Positions 1 through 8,482 of a stretch of DNA of 64,000 nt are shown piece by piece. Each line of letters starts with the position of its first letter. Positions within the stretch are counted from its first letter, which is position 1. This DNA is from Algoriphagus sp. (GTDB taxonomy: Bacteria; Bacteroidota; Bacteroidia; Cytophagales; Cyclobacteriaceae). The notes beneath the pieces are model-generated. The model was not told where the DNA came from and searched no databases. It worked only from the letters and a program-made list of their open reading frames with translations. The position numbers and the translations under genes are program-made. The stretch is from NCBI RefSeq assembly GCF_030694375.1, contig NZ_JAUXYL010000027.1, positions 36,133 to 100,132 of the forward strand, given 5' to 3'.

Positions 1-316
1 CATCTTGGTGTTTTACCAAGTACGGGACCATGCTCGAGTTCCTGTTGTCGAATTTTAGGAAAGATGGAATATGCTTGGTTGAGGTTGCATGCTAAGGTGG
101 AAAAAGTTTGAGCATCACATATTGGTGTGATTTTGAGATATAACCTGTAACATTCAATTCAAAAAGCCAGTCCTGATCTCGTGCAATACAACTTGCCCAT
201 TTACATTGAACGAAAGGCAGAAATTGATCCTGGTTTGTAAGGAATCAAATTGAAATTCTATTTCAAGATTCAATTTGGGTTTGTTTTAAAATGAATCTTA
301 TACTCTTCAAAAATTT
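1..316. other. intergenic region at window edge
   Basis: No recognisable coding sequence. It holds a short stem-loop at 4-20 (CTTGGT/ACCAAG) and a dyad at 114-131 (ATCACA/TGTGAT, 6-nt spacer) listed separately. A minus-strand reading frame could begin with ATG at 31 and run off the left edge, but only ten codons are visible, so it cannot be identified. Confidence 0.5.
114..134 (-). promoter_or_regulatory. operator-like dyad, copy C
   Basis: On the minus strand this reads AAAATCAC-ACC-AATATGTGAT, matching at identical internal spacing the sites in front of the response regulator (2050-2071) and the histidine kinase (5222-5243). It contains a perfect TCACA-N6-TGTGA dyad. Orientation suggests a target on the minus strand left of the window edge; the plus-strand lipoprotein gene begins about 180 bp away. 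Binding by the neighbouring LuxR-type regulator is inference. Confidence 0.4.
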
Positions 317-931
317 ATGAAAAAGTCGATCTTAATTGTTTTGGCCTCAAGTATCCTTATTTCATCCTGTAGGCTCAATGATTCACCGGAAACTATTGAA
401 ATGATTGGAATTTCAGAAAAAGAAATTATCACCAATCAATTAGCTGTCACCATCAATTTTATTGGTGATGCAAATCAGTTACAGGATTTTAAAGAACTGA
501 TCGAACATGGAAAACTTTCTGAATTTGCGCCGAAACTCCAGTATCAAAATGTTCATCAGGAAGAAGGTGGGGAGAGCAAGGGTAAAAAATTAATTTATTC
601 GATCGCCTATGGTATAATCCTAAAAAAAGGAAAGGACATTAGCGAGCTAGCAGAAATTGTCGAAAAGCAAAAAATCCCGGGTTTTATCAATTCTAGCGGA
701 ACTTATATAGATTTGGCTCAAATTGAGACCCTTCAAACCGAGCTTTTTGAAGCTGCACTGAAAAATGCCAAGAACAAAATAAAAATTTATGCAGACGGAT
801 TAGGAAAGGAATTTAAGGTTGTTGAAGTATCAGAATTGGATGATATGGGTTCCTACATCAATTCACTGGAAGGAATTATTTACAATAACAGATTGGGCAA
901 AAAGGTCAAAGTTAAGGCGACTTTGAGGTAA
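317..931 (+). CDS. SIMPL/YggE-like (DUF541) lipoprotein
   Basis: Probable envelope lipoprotein of 204 aa. Residues 1-18 form a lipoprotein signal peptide ending in the lipobox ISSC (Cys18), with no Asp at +2. The mature part starts with a strand resembling the SIMPL opening (IEMIGISEKEI, compare the usual I.V.G.Ge). Near residues 145-180 there is a helix rich in Ala/Lys (FEAALKNAKNKIKIYADGLG) followed by FKVVEVSE, the typical SIMPL pattern. Family members sit in the periplasm or outer membrane and have no settled biochemical role. The gene stands alone, with an A-rich start region and no clear ribosome binding site. The family call rests on pattern recognition only. Confidence 0.6.
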   Translation: MKKSILIVLASSILISSCRLNDSPETIEMIGISEKEIITNQLAVTINFIGDANQLQDFKELIEHGKLSEFAPKLQYQNVHQEEGGESKGKKLIYSIAYGIILKKGKDISELAEIVEKQKIPGFINSSGTYIDLAQIETLQTELFEAALKNAKNKIKIYADGLGKEFKVVEVSELDDMGSYINSLEGIIYNNRLGKKVKVKATLR

Positions 932-1370
932 ATTATGCTGGTTAAAATAGTTATGATGGAGTGAATGCCATTCAACTTTATACTTTCCAATCATCTGTAA
1001 TAGCTATGCTTATCCCCAACTAGACTAACTCTTATTATGAAAATCTCGCTTTAACTAGTTAGCATGTCAGGGAAATCGCTTTTACCACTTTCGATAAAAA
1101 TGATGTCACCCCTTTGGGGTTATCTTACCTGATAAACACGTCTATAGCTATAATCTTTTCATCCCTTCGGGATTTGAAAGCCAGTATGACTGAAATTATT
1201 ATAGAATAGATAGGGCATGCATGTAATAAAACCCCAAAGGGGTGACATAGATTTTAAAAGCGATTTCCCTGGTTAGCATGTTTGCTGTTTTTGTATTCTC
1301 CAGCTAATACAATAAGCCCCTTCGGGATTTTCAAAAACCTGTAAAGTCAGAAATACAGGCTGATCCTACT
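932..1370. other. intergenic region holding the MITE-like element
   Basis: Apart from the element at 1068-1271 and its duplicated target, nothing coding or regulatory is evident. Another CCCCTTCGGG-type short palindrome lies at about 1317-1327, resembling the central hairpin of the element. Confidence 0.5.
1068..1271. mobile_element. MITE-like element with 17-bp TIRs and 10-bp TSD
   Basis: A 204-bp non-coding element. It begins CAGGGAAATCGCTTTTA (1068-1084) and ends with the exact reverse complement (1255-1271). It is flanked by the perfect direct repeat GTTAGCATGT at 1058-1067 and 1272-1281, which looks like a target site duplication. A second inverted pair lies inside (TGTCACCCCTTTGGGGTT at 1104-1121 and its complement at 1230-1247), and a small ATCCC-TTCG-GGAT hairpin sits in the middle. 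No ORF is present, so it would need a transposase supplied elsewhere. The autonomous parent is not in this window. Confidence 0.8.
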
Positions 1371-2003
1371 TTAGACAATCCTATCCCTAAAGGCCTTGGC
1401 CACTGCCTCAGACTTTGAATTCACGTGCAGTTTCTCATAGATCTTTTTGATGTGGCTTCGTACAGTGTCCATTGCAATGAATATTTCCGAGGCAATCATT
1501 TTATAAGAATATCCTTTGACTAATAGTTGCAAAACCTGCTTTTCCCGCTCGGTTAGGTTATAATCATTATCAGCCGGAATGTTAATGAGCGAAAACATCT
1601 TCAAAACCTGGGCAGCTACCGAGGCAGTCATGGGAGCGCCACCTGTAGCCGCTTCCTGTATGTATTCCAGTAATTTGGCTGGAGGAGTTTTCTTTAAAAT
1701 GTACCCATTTGCACCATTCTGAAGTGCTTCAAAAATATTTTTATGGTCATCAAAAACGGTCAGCATCAAGATGCTGATTTCGGTATTGATCTGCCTGACA
1801 ATTTTGAGTCCTTCGATCCCGTTGACCACCGGCATGTCAATGTCCATCAGAATCACATCAGGTTTGTACGAACCCACTTCAAAAGCGATGTTGGAGCAGT
1901 TTTTAAAAGCTCCTAACACTTGGAAACCATCACTCCCATCAATCAACATAGTCAAGCCTTCTCTCAACTGTGGATTATCCTCGTATATCAAAAGTTTAAT
2001 CAT
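1371..2003 (-). CDS. NarL/LuxR-family response regulator
   Basis: DNA-binding response regulator of 210 aa when started at the ATG at 2003 (MIKLLIYEDN); an upstream in-frame start would only add an unrelated 16-residue tail. The receiver domain covers roughly residues 1-120, with the acidic pair ED near the N-terminus, phospho-acceptor Asp in VILMDIDMP, Thr in MLTVFDDH and Lys in ILKKTPPAK. The C-terminal LuxR helix-turn-helix shows LTEREKQVLQLL and DTVRSHIKKIYEKL. It lies just downstream of the propeller histidine kinase on the same strand, about 160 bp away, and is its likely partner. A TATATTTG -7 box and a dyad shared with the kinase gene lie upstream, suggesting joint regulation or autoregulation. 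Confidence 0.93.
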   Translation of the reverse strand: MIKLLIYEDNPQLREGLTMLIDGSDGFQVLGAFKNCSNIAFEVGSYKPDVILMDIDMPVVNGIEGLKIVRQINTEISILMLTVFDDHKNIFEALQNGANGYILKKTPPAKLLEYIQEAATGGAPMTASVAAQVLKMFSLINIPADNDYNLTEREKQVLQLLVKGYSYKMIASEIFIAMDTVRSHIKKIYEKLHVNSKSEAVAKAFRDRIV

Positions 2004-2020
2004 TTTTGAAATTTTTATTT

Positions 2021-2028
2021 CAAATATA
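2021..2028 (-). promoter_or_regulatory. Bacteroidota -7 promoter box (TATATTTG)
   Basis: Matches the TAnnTTTG consensus on the minus strand, about 18 bp upstream of the response regulator ATG. The operator-like dyad at 2050-2071 lies some 21 bp further upstream. No clear -33 TTTG was identified. Confidence 0.4.
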
Positions 2029-2049
2029 AATGTGTCACAAAAGCGCCTC

Positions 2050-2071
2050 AATCACATATTAGAGTGGTTTT
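2050..2071 (-). promoter_or_regulatory. operator-like dyad, copy A
   Basis: Minus-strand reading AAAACCAC-TCT-AATATGTGATT, 47-68 bp upstream of the response regulator start. It agrees with copies at 5222-5243 and 114-134 in the pattern AAAAYCAC-N3-AAYATGTGAT. A further shared TGGAATC lies at 2074-2080. This is a candidate binding site of the LuxR-type regulator; that link is inference. Confidence 0.5.
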
Positions 2072-2164
2072 ATTGGAATCAATTAAGTTAGAATTAAGTC
2101 GAAAGACTTTGAACTCCGATTTCCAAATGACCTCTCCTCTGCTGCCAATAATTCCTTTCTAAAT

Positions 2165-5100
2165 TTATACCCTGATTTCCAAAACCACGGCCGTCCCCTC
2201 CCCTTTTTCGGAGGTGATGCTCAATTCACCCCCCAGACTTTCTGCTCTTTTTTTCATGTTGCTTAGTCCATTACCTGAATCAGCCTGCTCCATGTCAAAG
2301 CCTTGTCCATAATCTCTAACCCGCATTTGCAGCATGCCTTTCCTCAAAGAGAAGTGGATAAAAGCACGGCTGCATTTTGAGTACTTCACCATGTTGTTTA
2401 CAGATTCCTTAAACACCAAAAATAAGTCACGCCTGGCATCCATCGGGAGTTTGATTTTGTAGATATCTTCATCCACATCAAATCTGAAATCAATGTCCTT
2501 AGCTTCCATGGCATTGGTGGCAAATTCCCGCATCCTGGCAATTACCTTTTCCATGCTGTCATTTTGAGGCTTGATATTCCATACGATATCATCCATTGCC
2601 TCCATCATTCGCTGGCTGTTGTCCGAGATTTTGGAAATATACTCACTGGTTTTGACAGGATCGGTATTTAGCTTAGTCTTGGCCATGGCACTCAGGATAT
2701 TGATCGTACTCAAAGTAGACCCCATATCATCATGGAGGTCTCTTGCTACTCTGTTTCTGATTTGAACGACGGCCATGATTCTATTCAAATTCAATTTGTA
2801 GATCAGAACTACAGTGGCAATGACCAAAATTGCCAACAGTGTTCTAAACCACCATGCCTCGTAATAAGGAGGGGTTATTCTAAAAACAAATGAGCCGATT
2901 GGTGAGGAAATGCCTTCTTCATTTTCACTCCTGTATTCTAGTGTATAGCGTCCCGGAGGCAATAAAGAATAAACAGCCATACTGTTTTGGCCACCGGATC
3001 TCCATTCCTGATCTATATCTGATAGGCGATAAAAGTATTTGAGTTTATCCTGATTGGCATAACTGAGGGAACTGAAGAAAAAGGTAAAGGCATTTTGATC
3101 ATGCCGAAAGGTCCGTTTGGCATCAGTATTCAAAGAATCCACAAACAAAAAGTTATCAAACAGTTTGATACTGGTCAAGGATGGCCGGTCCGGTTTAATA
3201 GAACTGTTGAACTGACTGGGGTTAAACGAAACCAAGGAACTGTATCCTGTGAAAATCAGCTTACCATCTTGGGTCACCAAGCCTCCATATCCATCCAATT
3301 CCAACAAACCAAGGCCGTCTTTTTGACCATAGGGTGTGAATGAATTTTGATAGTAATTATACCTACAGATTCCACTTGGGGTATAAATCCATAAGAATCC
3401 GTCCTTGTCAACCAGCATTTTGAGAATCTCATTGCTGATCATCCCGTCTGAATAGGAAAGGATTCTGTTTTCGCCACTCTTATCGTTATAGGCATTCAAA
3501 AGGTAATGGCCAAAGAAAAAAATGCTGTCATTCAGCTGGGTGATTCTTTCCTGTTTGTTGGAGGAAAGGATGCTGTCATTTAGATGCTTGAGGACTTCAC
3601 CTGTATCGGCATCCAGGCAAAATACTCCGCTATTGCTAGTACAAACCCATACCCTATTTTGATTGTCTACTAAGTGATCAACAGCAAAGCCCTTAAATTC
3701 CCGTATCAGCTGGAAAGAGGCATTTTCAATGGGCTGATCGGCTTGGTAACGAATCAAATCTCCACGTTGCGTGGTAAACCAGATATTTCCTTTTACATCC
3801 TGGGAAATGCTCCTAATAGTTGAGTTTTTAAATATTGGGAAATTGTACAATTTTGTCTCCTGGTTGTCAGGATTGATGATATGAATCCAGCCTAATTGAG
3901 CACCCACCCATACCTTTTTACTCCTTCTTTCCTGCAGTAAAGTCCATGCTTGCTGTGTCTCCGACTTTTCTTTTATTTTTTCCTGAATTTTTCGAGAAGA
4001 CAACTCTTTGAACTTATTATCCAAAACCACTATTCCCCTTCCCCAGCTTGCTACCCAGAATTGGGGTTCCTTATTGGTTTGGATTTCCTCAATATCCAAA
4101 AACGTATGTTTTGGATCTCCATCTGGATAGAAGCCATAGGTGATATCGGGAAAATTATCGGCATAATGGTAAATCCCCTCATCGGATGCCAACCATATTC
4201 CCCCTTCCCTATCCTCGTACATCTGATAGATTTCACTGTATTTCAAGAATTTATCCCTCAGAAAATCAAAGGATTCATGAATAATTGATTTGGACACGTA
4301 GAGACTGTTGACTCCATAGAACCAAAGTTCTCCCGAATTGGTCTCAAAGGCATTATTCACCTCCCGGTATTCCGGAGATTGGTTTTTCAGATCTCCGGCA
4401 GACTGGATGTATTGTTTTGTTTTTTCGCTGTAGGATATGAAATTTTGATCTTTATCCCAATAAACCATCCAATGGTTCCTTTCACTGTCAATAAAATACA
4501 TTGTGGCCTGTTTAATCGTAGTATTATTCAGGTTGGGGAGATTCAGTGGCTTATTGTCAGCATGGTATATCTCCTTGGTTTTGGGATCAAACACGGCTAC
4601 TCCTTCTTCGCAGCCAATCCAGTAAAATCCTGTCTTTGTGTCTTCAAATATGGAATTGGAACGATATCCATCAGGCAATTTGATCGGAGAATTTTCTTCT
4701 GTAAACACCCCTTTTACCTTATCGTAATAGAGGATTTTCTTCCTGACAAAAACGATGAATACATTCCCTTTGCTATCAATCCATAATCTTTCCCCAAGTG
4801 ACCCATCCTGGGGCTTTTCAAATGGGATTTTTTTAAAACTCAGATCCGCAGGATTGAATATACCATAGTCATTTCCATACCTGATCCACATATTCCCTTC
4901 CCTATCCTCCATGATTTGGTGGACTGGGTTGGCGGGTAAATGATTGGGTTTACGAATCTCGAAATAGAGAAAAAATTTACCGTCAAATCGTTGAAGACCG
5001 TTGCTGCTCCCGATCCAGATGTACCCTTTTTTGTCTTGCCAAATGGAATAGACATTGTTGGATGCAAGCCCGTCCTGAACCGTCAATCGGTTAAAGTATC

Positions 5101-5167
5101 GCTGAGCATTGGCCTCCAAAGTAAAAGCCAGCCAAAAAACACAAAAGCAAGTAACTGTCGACTTCAT
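2165..5167 (-). CDS. beta-propeller two-component sensor histidine kinase
   Basis: Membrane sensor kinase of 1000 aa. Signal peptide at residues 1-22 (ending EANAQ), then a long periplasmic region of two-component propeller repeats (motifs such as WIGSSNGLQRFD, WIGCEEGVAVFD and WLASDEGIYHY) to about residue 680. A Y_Y_Y domain (YFYRLSDIDQEWR to LPPGRYTLEYRS) follows, then one membrane helix near 770-790. The cytoplasmic part is a HisKA_3 dimerisation domain with the phospho-acceptor His in RDLHDDMGS and an HATPase_c domain ending GNGLSNMKKRAESLGG. Unlike many Bacteroides hybrid sensors it has no receiver or AraC domain; output would pass to the adjacent LuxR-type regulator. Such propeller sensors often detect oligosaccharides, but the ligand is unknown. 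Confidence 0.95.
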   Translation of the reverse strand: MKSTVTCFCVFWLAFTLEANAQRYFNRLTVQDGLASNNVYSIWQDKKGYIWIGSSNGLQRFDGKFFLYFEIRKPNHLPANPVHQIMEDREGNMWIRYGNDYGIFNPADLSFKKIPFEKPQDGSLGERLWIDSKGNVFIVFVRKKILYYDKVKGVFTEENSPIKLPDGYRSNSIFEDTKTGFYWIGCEEGVAVFDPKTKEIYHADNKPLNLPNLNNTTIKQATMYFIDSERNHWMVYWDKDQNFISYSEKTKQYIQSAGDLKNQSPEYREVNNAFETNSGELWFYGVNSLYVSKSIIHESFDFLRDKFLKYSEIYQMYEDREGGIWLASDEGIYHYADNFPDITYGFYPDGDPKHTFLDIEEIQTNKEPQFWVASWGRGIVVLDNKFKELSSRKIQEKIKEKSETQQAWTLLQERRSKKVWVGAQLGWIHIINPDNQETKLYNFPIFKNSTIRSISQDVKGNIWFTTQRGDLIRYQADQPIENASFQLIREFKGFAVDHLVDNQNRVWVCTSNSGVFCLDADTGEVLKHLNDSILSSNKQERITQLNDSIFFFGHYLLNAYNDKSGENRILSYSDGMISNEILKMLVDKDGFLWIYTPSGICRYNYYQNSFTPYGQKDGLGLLELDGYGGLVTQDGKLIFTGYSSLVSFNPSQFNSSIKPDRPSLTSIKLFDNFLFVDSLNTDAKRTFRHDQNAFTFFFSSLSYANQDKLKYFYRLSDIDQEWRSGGQNSMAVYSLLPPGRYTLEYRSENEEGISSPIGSFVFRITPPYYEAWWFRTLLAILVIATVVLIYKLNLNRIMAVVQIRNRVARDLHDDMGSTLSTINILSAMAKTKLNTDPVKTSEYISKISDNSQRMMEAMDDIVWNIKPQNDSMEKVIARMREFATNAMEAKDIDFRFDVDEDIYKIKLPMDARRDLFLVFKESVNNMVKYSKCSRAFIHFSLRKGMLQMRVRDYGQGFDMEQADSGNGLSNMKKRAESLGGELSITSEKGEGTAVVLEIRV

Positions 5168-5221
5168 GTATGTGGCTAAAAGTACAAACTGGAGCCCATA
5201 TTTTTCTCATAAAGCACGTCG

Positions 5222-5243
5222 AATCACATGTTTATGTGGTTTT
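5222..5243 (-). promoter_or_regulatory. operator-like dyad, copy B
   Basis: Minus-strand reading AAAACCAC-ATA-AACATGTGATT, 55-76 bp upstream of the kinase start, with inner arms CACAT/ATGTG. TGGAATC recurs at 5248-5254, as in copy A. The shared sequence in front of kinase and regulator genes suggests both are controlled by the same protein. Confidence 0.5.
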
Positions 5244-5326
5244 TGGCTGGAATCTTGATTCGGGAAAATTTTTGACCCCGATCAGATTGATTTAAGCAGT
5301 AATTCTATTTAAACGTTTCCCTCAAC

Positions 5327-6448
5327 TTAATAATAATGGAATTGGGTCGTCTCTACTCCGCTCGGACCTGTTGTTATCCTTTTCTTTACTTGGTTATTGC
5401 CGTCAAACTGATACTCAAATTGGTAGGTAAAGGTGGTTCCGTGCTCCTCCACAATCATCCTTTGAGGAAGATAATGTTGGATCGGTAAACCCGGAATATC
5501 CTGATAATATGGTAGTGGATTTGATTTTTGAATGTAATCCTCATAAGTGACCTTTTTGATTACCCTGTAACTGACCGGGGCTTCAAATGCATAAGTAGTG
5601 ATGGTATGTACGCTTCCACTGCTGAAATAGCTAAATACAGTAGTGGATGTCAATTGGTCACTTCCACCCGGAATCCTTCGAAACGACTCAATACCTGTTA
5701 GGTAATTGTTGCCATCAAAACTATACACATCATACTCTGTGAAGTCATTGGAATTGGATTTTTCACTCCGTCTCAATTTCCCTCCCTCGTAGAAAAAGAT
5801 TTGCTGAGACTGGTCTGGAACTGTATTGATCCGGACAATATTGCCCAAGTCATTATAGAGGTACTGGTATTGGCCTGCAAGAGCAAGATTCAGGTTGGAT
5901 TGCCAAGCCACACGATTGATTTTTCCCAGATGAGAATATTCAAATTCCTGTCGGTAAGAACCCATACCGGTGGTCTCGAAATACTTCAACTTTCCCGACA
6001 ATTCATTGTCGATGATGCTGAGATCCATAAACTTATTACTGCCTTTTACCAAGTCCCCCACGACATTTACAAGTTCAATTCTAAATTCCGCTGTACCGTT
6101 GTACAAATGATCATCTACCGGGATCACTTTGAAAGAAAGCTCTGTGGTGCCTTTGGATACGGGAAGTCTCAATTTGAAATTTGCATCAAAAGCAGGTTGA
6201 GTAACAAATCTGGAATTGGATTTACCTCCCAACAACTGCAAGTCAACTGCCCCATCACCTGAGGCAGGTACACTTAGGGAAAGCTTGATCTCCAAGCCTT
6301 GTGTTGCATTTTCAGGAATACTGGCAGACGGAATACTGAAAGCTACTGAAGCGGTCTTCTCTACCGGCAAGATTTCTCTTTTATCCTCACAGGAAAATAA
6401 AAGCAGGGAAAATACAAGTGCGTTTAAGATTAAAATTTTTCTAGCCAT
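5327..6448 (-). CDS. YD-repeat/Calx-beta-like lipoprotein
   Basis: Predicted surface or periplasmic lipoprotein of 373 aa; lipobox LLFSC (Cys20). Residues about 35-150 resemble a Calx-beta/immunoglobulin-like beta-sandwich (SIPENATQGLEIKLSLSVPA, with the end IIDNE). From about 155 onward the chain resembles YD/RHS-type repeats (FEYSHLGKINRV, YLYNDLGNIVRI, YEGGKLRR, YSFDGNNYLTGI, QFDGNNQVKKR). Such repeats form beta-rich extracellular structures. It lies upstream of the propeller kinase on the same strand, separated by about 160 bp that includes the kinase operator, so co-transcription is uncertain. Function unknown. Confidence 0.7.
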   Translation of the reverse strand: MARKILILNALVFSLLLFSCEDKREILPVEKTASVAFSIPSASIPENATQGLEIKLSLSVPASGDGAVDLQLLGGKSNSRFVTQPAFDANFKLRLPVSKGTTELSFKVIPVDDHLYNGTAEFRIELVNVVGDLVKGSNKFMDLSIIDNELSGKLKYFETTGMGSYRQEFEYSHLGKINRVAWQSNLNLALAGQYQYLYNDLGNIVRINTVPDQSQQIFFYEGGKLRRSEKSNSNDFTEYDVYSFDGNNYLTGIESFRRIPGGSDQLTSTTVFSYFSSGSVHTITTYAFEAPVSYRVIKKVTYEDYIQKSNPLPYYQDIPGLPIQHYLPQRMIVEEHGTTFTYQFEYQFDGNNQVKKRITTGPSGVETTQFHYY

Positions 6449-6607
6449 CGGATTAAACAGTTTTTGATTTTAACCCATGATGGATCGGGATAAAAAATGG
6501 TTGCATGGCTAGCAGTTTATTTCTGCAATTCAATTACCGAGTAGCAAGCGGGAAGGTCCAGGAATTGAAAAAACAGCTTCATGCAACCAATGGAGGAAAA
6601 AATCCAT

Positions 6608-6796
6608 CAGTTTTAAATTAAACCCGCATTATGCATTAGCAATTCTATTGCGGGCATTAATTGCTTCAAAATCAGTCACTACGTTGCTGCTTTCGACTTC
6701 ACCATAGCGGTGCTATGCCTCAGCCTCCAAACAGCCTGATTTTATTGCAATTACCGCCCTCATAACGAAACCTAATGCAAAATCCGGGTTAAACTG
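6608..6796. repeat. long imperfect inverted repeat, MITE/REP-like
   Basis: About 189 bp. The left arm (CAGTTTTAAATTAAACCCGC... from 6608) and the reverse complement of the right arm (CAGTTTAACCCGGATTTTGC...) match imperfectly over some 60 bp. A central perfect hairpin CATAGC-GGT-GCTATG lies at 6703-6717. No ORF. It fills most of the gap between the lipoprotein at 5327 and the S41 peptidase and ends next to that gene's start, so it could influence its 5' end. Repetition elsewhere in the genome is inferred from the architecture. Confidence 0.6.
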
Positions 6797-6805
6797 GTGA
6801 AACAA

Positions 6806-8425
6806 ATGAAAACTCATAGAAAAGAATTCTCCATTACCACCTCGAGGAAATCTATTTTGGCCGGGAAAAAACAATGGATCCTATCCATGCTATTCTTTTG
6901 TATTTTCTCTAATTCCTCCTTTTCACAAGGGCTAGAGAAATGTGCTTGCTTAAGTGAATTTCAATTTCTCCAAGGTTATATAGAAACGAACTTTGCTGCA
7001 TTCAATGACAATGTGAATGAGGCTAACAGAGGAGATTATGAATCATTTGTGCAGAAAATAAAATCTGAGATCTCTGATGATTCCATAGACGACCATTGTC
7101 TGATTTACCTCCAACGATATCTGAATTTTTTCAAAGACAATCATACCCAAATCAATGACCCCGGCTATATTTTCGATGAATCCGATGAAGCTGCTTTTCA
7201 GGAGTTTTTGAGGTCTCCCCATTTTCAAAAAAGAGAACGGGTCGATTTGGATCTCGCAGCTCTGGAAAAATCTCTTGCTACAGCAACTTCCAATGAAATT
7301 GAAGGAATTTATCAAAGCTCTGATGGTTCGTACAAAGTGGCCTTGGTCAAAAACCAAAATGCCTTCAGAGATTATTACGGTATTATCCTGGATTCCAAAT
7401 CCAAACTGTGGCAACCCGGTCAGGTGAAGTTTGAATTAAAGCAGACAGGAGAAAACAGTTTTAAGGGTTTTTACTACTATAAGTACTATGGCCTAAATAC
7501 TGAAGCAGTAATTTATGATGGAAGAAAGCTCGGTTCTTGGGTAAAGAAGGGCCTGGAAAGTACCCAAAATGAAGCTCAAACAGCCATAAATAATCAAGCC
7601 AAAGGCCCTTTTGACTTTAAAAAAATTAAGGAGGATGTAGGATATCTCTCTATCAAAACTTTTGAAGGCTATTTAAAATCAATGTTTGATTCAGTTCTCC
7701 TGGCCCATCAGGAAGACATCCTGAGTCTTCCCAAATTGATCATTGATGTCCGGGGTAATGGGGGCGGAAGTGATGCTTTGCTAAGTGGTTTGATGCCATT
7801 GATGTATACTGACACCATCTATACTGAGCTTCCCCAACTTTATGTAACCGAGGATAATTATCGGATTTACAAGGAATTTCTACAGGAAATGCAAGCTGAT
7901 TCTTTGAGCTATGGTTTAGAGACAATTACAAATTTTGGTAAGCTGGTGCAAAAATTTGAGAACTCTCCCAGCAGAGTCTTTGTGCCAATGTTCGACTCCA
8001 TTGATGACTTGGGACATGAAAGGAGAGTAAACTTAGGAGCTAAAAGCTATACGTTTACCAACCTCCTTGGCGAAGATAAAAATTACATGAAAACATTTAC
8101 CGACACGGAAAAATTACCGGGTCTTCCACAAAAAATCGTGCTTCTGATAGACAGAGGTTGTGCCAGTACCTGCGAGAATCTAATTTTACTCGCCAACCAA
8201 AACAGCAAAGTGATTACACTCGGTCAGAATTCCGGTGGGTACAAGGGTTATGGAAATGTTTTTCCTGTAATAACCCCAATGGGATACCGGCTGAATATGA
8301 GCACCACTAGATATGAAGATGCCAGAAAATATGAATTTGTGGGAATTCCACCCCAGATCTATATCGAGGACAATGAAGACTGGATCAGAAGAGCCATGGA
8401 ATTACTGGATGGAAAAGAAGATTAA
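6806..8425 (+). CDS. S41 family (tail-specific type) peptidase
   Basis: Secreted or periplasmic serine peptidase of 539 aa. I start at the ATG at 6806; a GTG three codons upstream is also possible. A hydrophobic signal segment lies around residues 25-42 (SMLFFCIFSNSSFSQ) after a long basic N-region. The S41 core is visible: IIDVRGNGGGSDALL near residue 315, and the nucleophile Ser in RGCASTCENLILLANQ near residue 454, with oxyanion/Lys features following (LGQNSGGYKGYGN). No PDZ domain is obvious, and the N-terminal 300 residues are unassigned. Similar Bacteroidota proteins degrade peptides in the envelope; no substrate can be deduced. Monocistronic. Confidence 0.85.
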   Translation: MKTHRKEFSITTSRKSILAGKKQWILSMLFFCIFSNSSFSQGLEKCACLSEFQFLQGYIETNFAAFNDNVNEANRGDYESFVQKIKSEISDDSIDDHCLIYLQRYLNFFKDNHTQINDPGYIFDESDEAAFQEFLRSPHFQKRERVDLDLAALEKSLATATSNEIEGIYQSSDGSYKVALVKNQNAFRDYYGIILDSKSKLWQPGQVKFELKQTGENSFKGFYYYKYYGLNTEAVIYDGRKLGSWVKKGLESTQNEAQTAINNQAKGPFDFKKIKEDVGYLSIKTFEGYLKSMFDSVLLAHQEDILSLPKLIIDVRGNGGGSDALLSGLMPLMYTDTIYTELPQLYVTEDNYRIYKEFLQEMQADSLSYGLETITNFGKLVQKFENSPSRVFVPMFDSIDDLGHERRVNLGAKSYTFTNLLGEDKNYMKTFTDTEKLPGLPQKIVLLIDRGCASTCENLILLANQNSKVITLGQNSGGYKGYGNVFPVITPMGYRLNMSTTRYEDARKYEFVGIPPQIYIEDNEDWIRRAMELLDGKED

Positions 8426-8482
8426 TTACAAACGAGACTGCGGTATCGGAATAATTAGTTGACTCAATAAACTATCCTTACT

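Noticed and set aside
1..112. Minus-strand gene starting at position 31
   Set aside because: Only ten codons are visible before the window edge; it cannot be supported as a feature although copy C of the operator would suit it.
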